Shown here in pieces: positions 62,292-63,208 of a DNA stretch of 63,208 nucleotides. Both the position numbers and the translations under genes were made by a program. Source of the DNA: Thermoplasmata archaeon (GTDB lineage Archaea > Thermoplasmatota > Thermoplasmata > Thermoplasmatales > Thermoplasmataceae); assembly GCA_021797735.1 (NCBI GenBank), contig JAJZZE010000025.1, forward strand, positions 1-63,208, in the 5' to 3' direction. The notes beneath the pieces are model-generated. The model saw nothing but the letters and a program-made list of their open reading frames with translations, was not told the DNA's origin and did no database searches. The number at the start of each line of letters is the position of its first letter. Within the stretch, counting starts at the first letter, position 1.

Positions 62292-62340
62292 CCGGTTGGT
62301 ACTGTTGTACGTCCACCTCAAGGTAGGCTTGACCAACCGG
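62292..62340. other. GC-rich inverted repeat
   Basis: CCGGTTGGT (62292-62300) and ACCAACCGG (62332-62340) are perfect complements, separated by 31 nt, in the only GC-rich patch of this end of the window. Could be a structured RNA, an IS end or a protein-binding site. A minus-strand reading frame runs through it. Confidence 0.45.
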
Positions 62341-62593
62341 TCTTACCCGTGTATAGCTATTAACATATTGATTATAAGCCTATCGATGTATACTATGGAG
62401 ATTTTTCCTTTTTGGGTCAAAATTACCTATAGAAGAAATTTTTGAAGGGGTTGCATTACTGTACATGAAAATTATGCCGTAAAAATATAAATTATGTTTT
62501 CCACATTACACAAAAAAATTAGCTCTCCAGCACCGGATAATTGCCATAGTTTGATATAGAAAAATTTATATACGTTTTACCGTTACTTTCTTT

Positions 62594-62827
62594 ATGGTTG
62601 TTAAATATTGTCCAAGCTGTAAGAGAAACGTAAATGCTGAACACGGGTATAATACAGTTGCATTAGTGTTGTTACTCATTTTCTTCTTTATTCCTGGTGT
62701 TATTTACTGGGCAGTGACAAGAAAACCAAGATGCCCAATATGCCACACACCAGATTCAATGTTAACGGAACCTAAGCCTGATGATAATTCGGAAGCCCCA
62801 GATCAAAGTCCTCCTGTGAGTCAATGA
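62594..62827 (+). CDS. zinc-ribbon membrane protein
   Basis: 77 residues. CPSCKRNVNAEHGYN (CxxC), a hydrophobic helix VALVLLLIFFFIPGVIYWAV, then CPICHTP (second CxxC) and a Pro/Asp/Ser-rich tail. The two CxxC could pair across the hairpin to make a membrane-anchored zinc ribbon. Function unknown. ATG 62594 is 24 nt from a TTTATATACG box, leaderless. Confidence 0.65.
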   Translation: MVVKYCPSCKRNVNAEHGYNTVALVLLLIFFFIPGVIYWAVTRKPRCPICHTPDSMLTEPKPDDNSEAPDQSPPVSQ

Positions 62828-63134
62828 TGGTTACTGGCAGGCACCCGTTAGAATTTTAATTTTTTATCTATAAATCCTTAAATTTATAGCATTTTTGAAT
62901 AAAAATTGTGTATTATATAAGACTCACTATATGAATTATCCTGGGTTGGTATAGAAATTAGTGGCCTCTATCAATTTTCTCATAAAAAGATAATAGCATA
63001 TGGTCTCATAGTGCCGGAATTAAATTACAGTATTCTGGCATTTACACTGTGTAATACTATCCTGTCATTTATATTTTACAGCTTGACTTCGCCATTTTGA
63101 AAGAAAATATATAGATTAAAAGCCTTAATACACT
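62828..63134. other. 307-nt gap, no gene seen
   Basis: AT-rich, no coding-like frame. A TATATAGATTAAAAG stretch at 63107-63121 is a plausible promoter of the next gene. Confidence 0.3.
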
Positions 63135-63208
63135 ATGCCAAAGGAAAGTGTAACATATTCGTTGGGTGGGCTGGCACTTGTCGATCTTGTTGAGAGGGAT
63201 TACAGTCT
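63135..63208 (+). CDS. start of a gene cut by the window edge
   Basis: ATG 63135 opens MPKESVTYSLGGLALVDLVE and runs off the end. Too short to identify. The spacing to a TATA-like box at 63107-63115 fits leaderless start. Confidence 0.4.
   Translation, partial: MPKESVTYSLGGLALVDLVERDYS

Noticed and set aside
57977-63208. Complete integrated element with att sites
   Set aside because: No copy of the tRNA 3' end and no integrase gene appear in the window; only scraps and small genes do.

Overview
The window is a 63 kb piece of an AT-rich archaeal chromosome. The gene content (archaeal Orc1/Cdc6, prefoldin alpha, FtsY, diphthine synthase, archaeal fructose-bisphosphatase, ribosomal protein L40e, a ThaI-like restriction enzyme, a cytochrome b/Rieske pair with its own Tat genes), the A/T-ending codons (many ATA, TTA, AGG, AGA) and start codons lying about 25 nt after TATA-like boxes (leaderless mRNAs) point to the Thermoplasmatales. 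Ferroplasmaceae (Ferroplasma or Acidiplasma) is my best guess; this is judged by eye, not by a search.

Layout. 1-2430: a broken small membrane-protein gene, an aminotransferase, a transposase scrap and a DUF488 gene. 2421-7666: SufR-like repressor diverging from sufC-sufB-sufD; SufB carries a 354-residue intein. 7753-20540: metabolic and housekeeping genes (DMT transporter, two class V aminotransferases, LipB, ABC exporter, GH1 beta-glycosidase, TenA, FolC, Orc1/Cdc6, UPF0200 kinase). 20722-23341: two divergent archaeal ATPases with an unusual tandem palindrome at one start codon. 23503-27074: purQ, a short L40e gene, fructose-1,6-bisphosphatase and a flavoprotein. 28300-34759: a tightly overlapping cobalamin methyltransferase cluster (cobA-hemD-like, cbiET, cobI, cbiF) preceded by a RavA/ViaA-like AAA ATPase and VWA pair. 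34881-39380: MscS, SerS, DphB, enolase. 39467-43080: regulator, membrane protein and a horizontally acquired-looking restriction-modification pair among gene scraps. 43083-51371: proC, a five-gene cytochrome b/Rieske operon facing tatA-tatC, and a copper-resistance set (TRASH regulator, TRASH chaperone, P-type ATPase). 51470-57945: PEBP protein, aminotransferase, COG1709-type regulator, FtsY, prefoldin alpha, Pgk, PaiB-like protein. 57977-58049: tRNA-Pro(CGG), after which the window becomes gene-poor and accessory: ribbon-helix-helix protein, 108-bp direct repeats, a pair of paralogous small genes behind a perfect palindrome, PH-domain and zinc-ribbon proteins, a DUF167 gene and decayed reading frames.

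How the genes work together. SufR/SufBCD assemble Fe-S clusters; the Rieske protein, itself an Fe-S protein with a Tat-like signal, sits beside the Tat genes that would export it. Eno, Pgk and Fbp are lower-glycolysis and gluconeogenesis steps. The cobalamin genes cover the C1-C7 precursor methylations but not the whole route. The most noteworthy signals are the cbiF gene without a usable start codon, the tandem palindrome with a mini-ORF at 22288-22338, the small paralogous gene pair with a palindromic operator at 59285-59735, a degraded homing endonuclease in the SufB intein, and inverted repeats placed on the promoters of several regulator genes.
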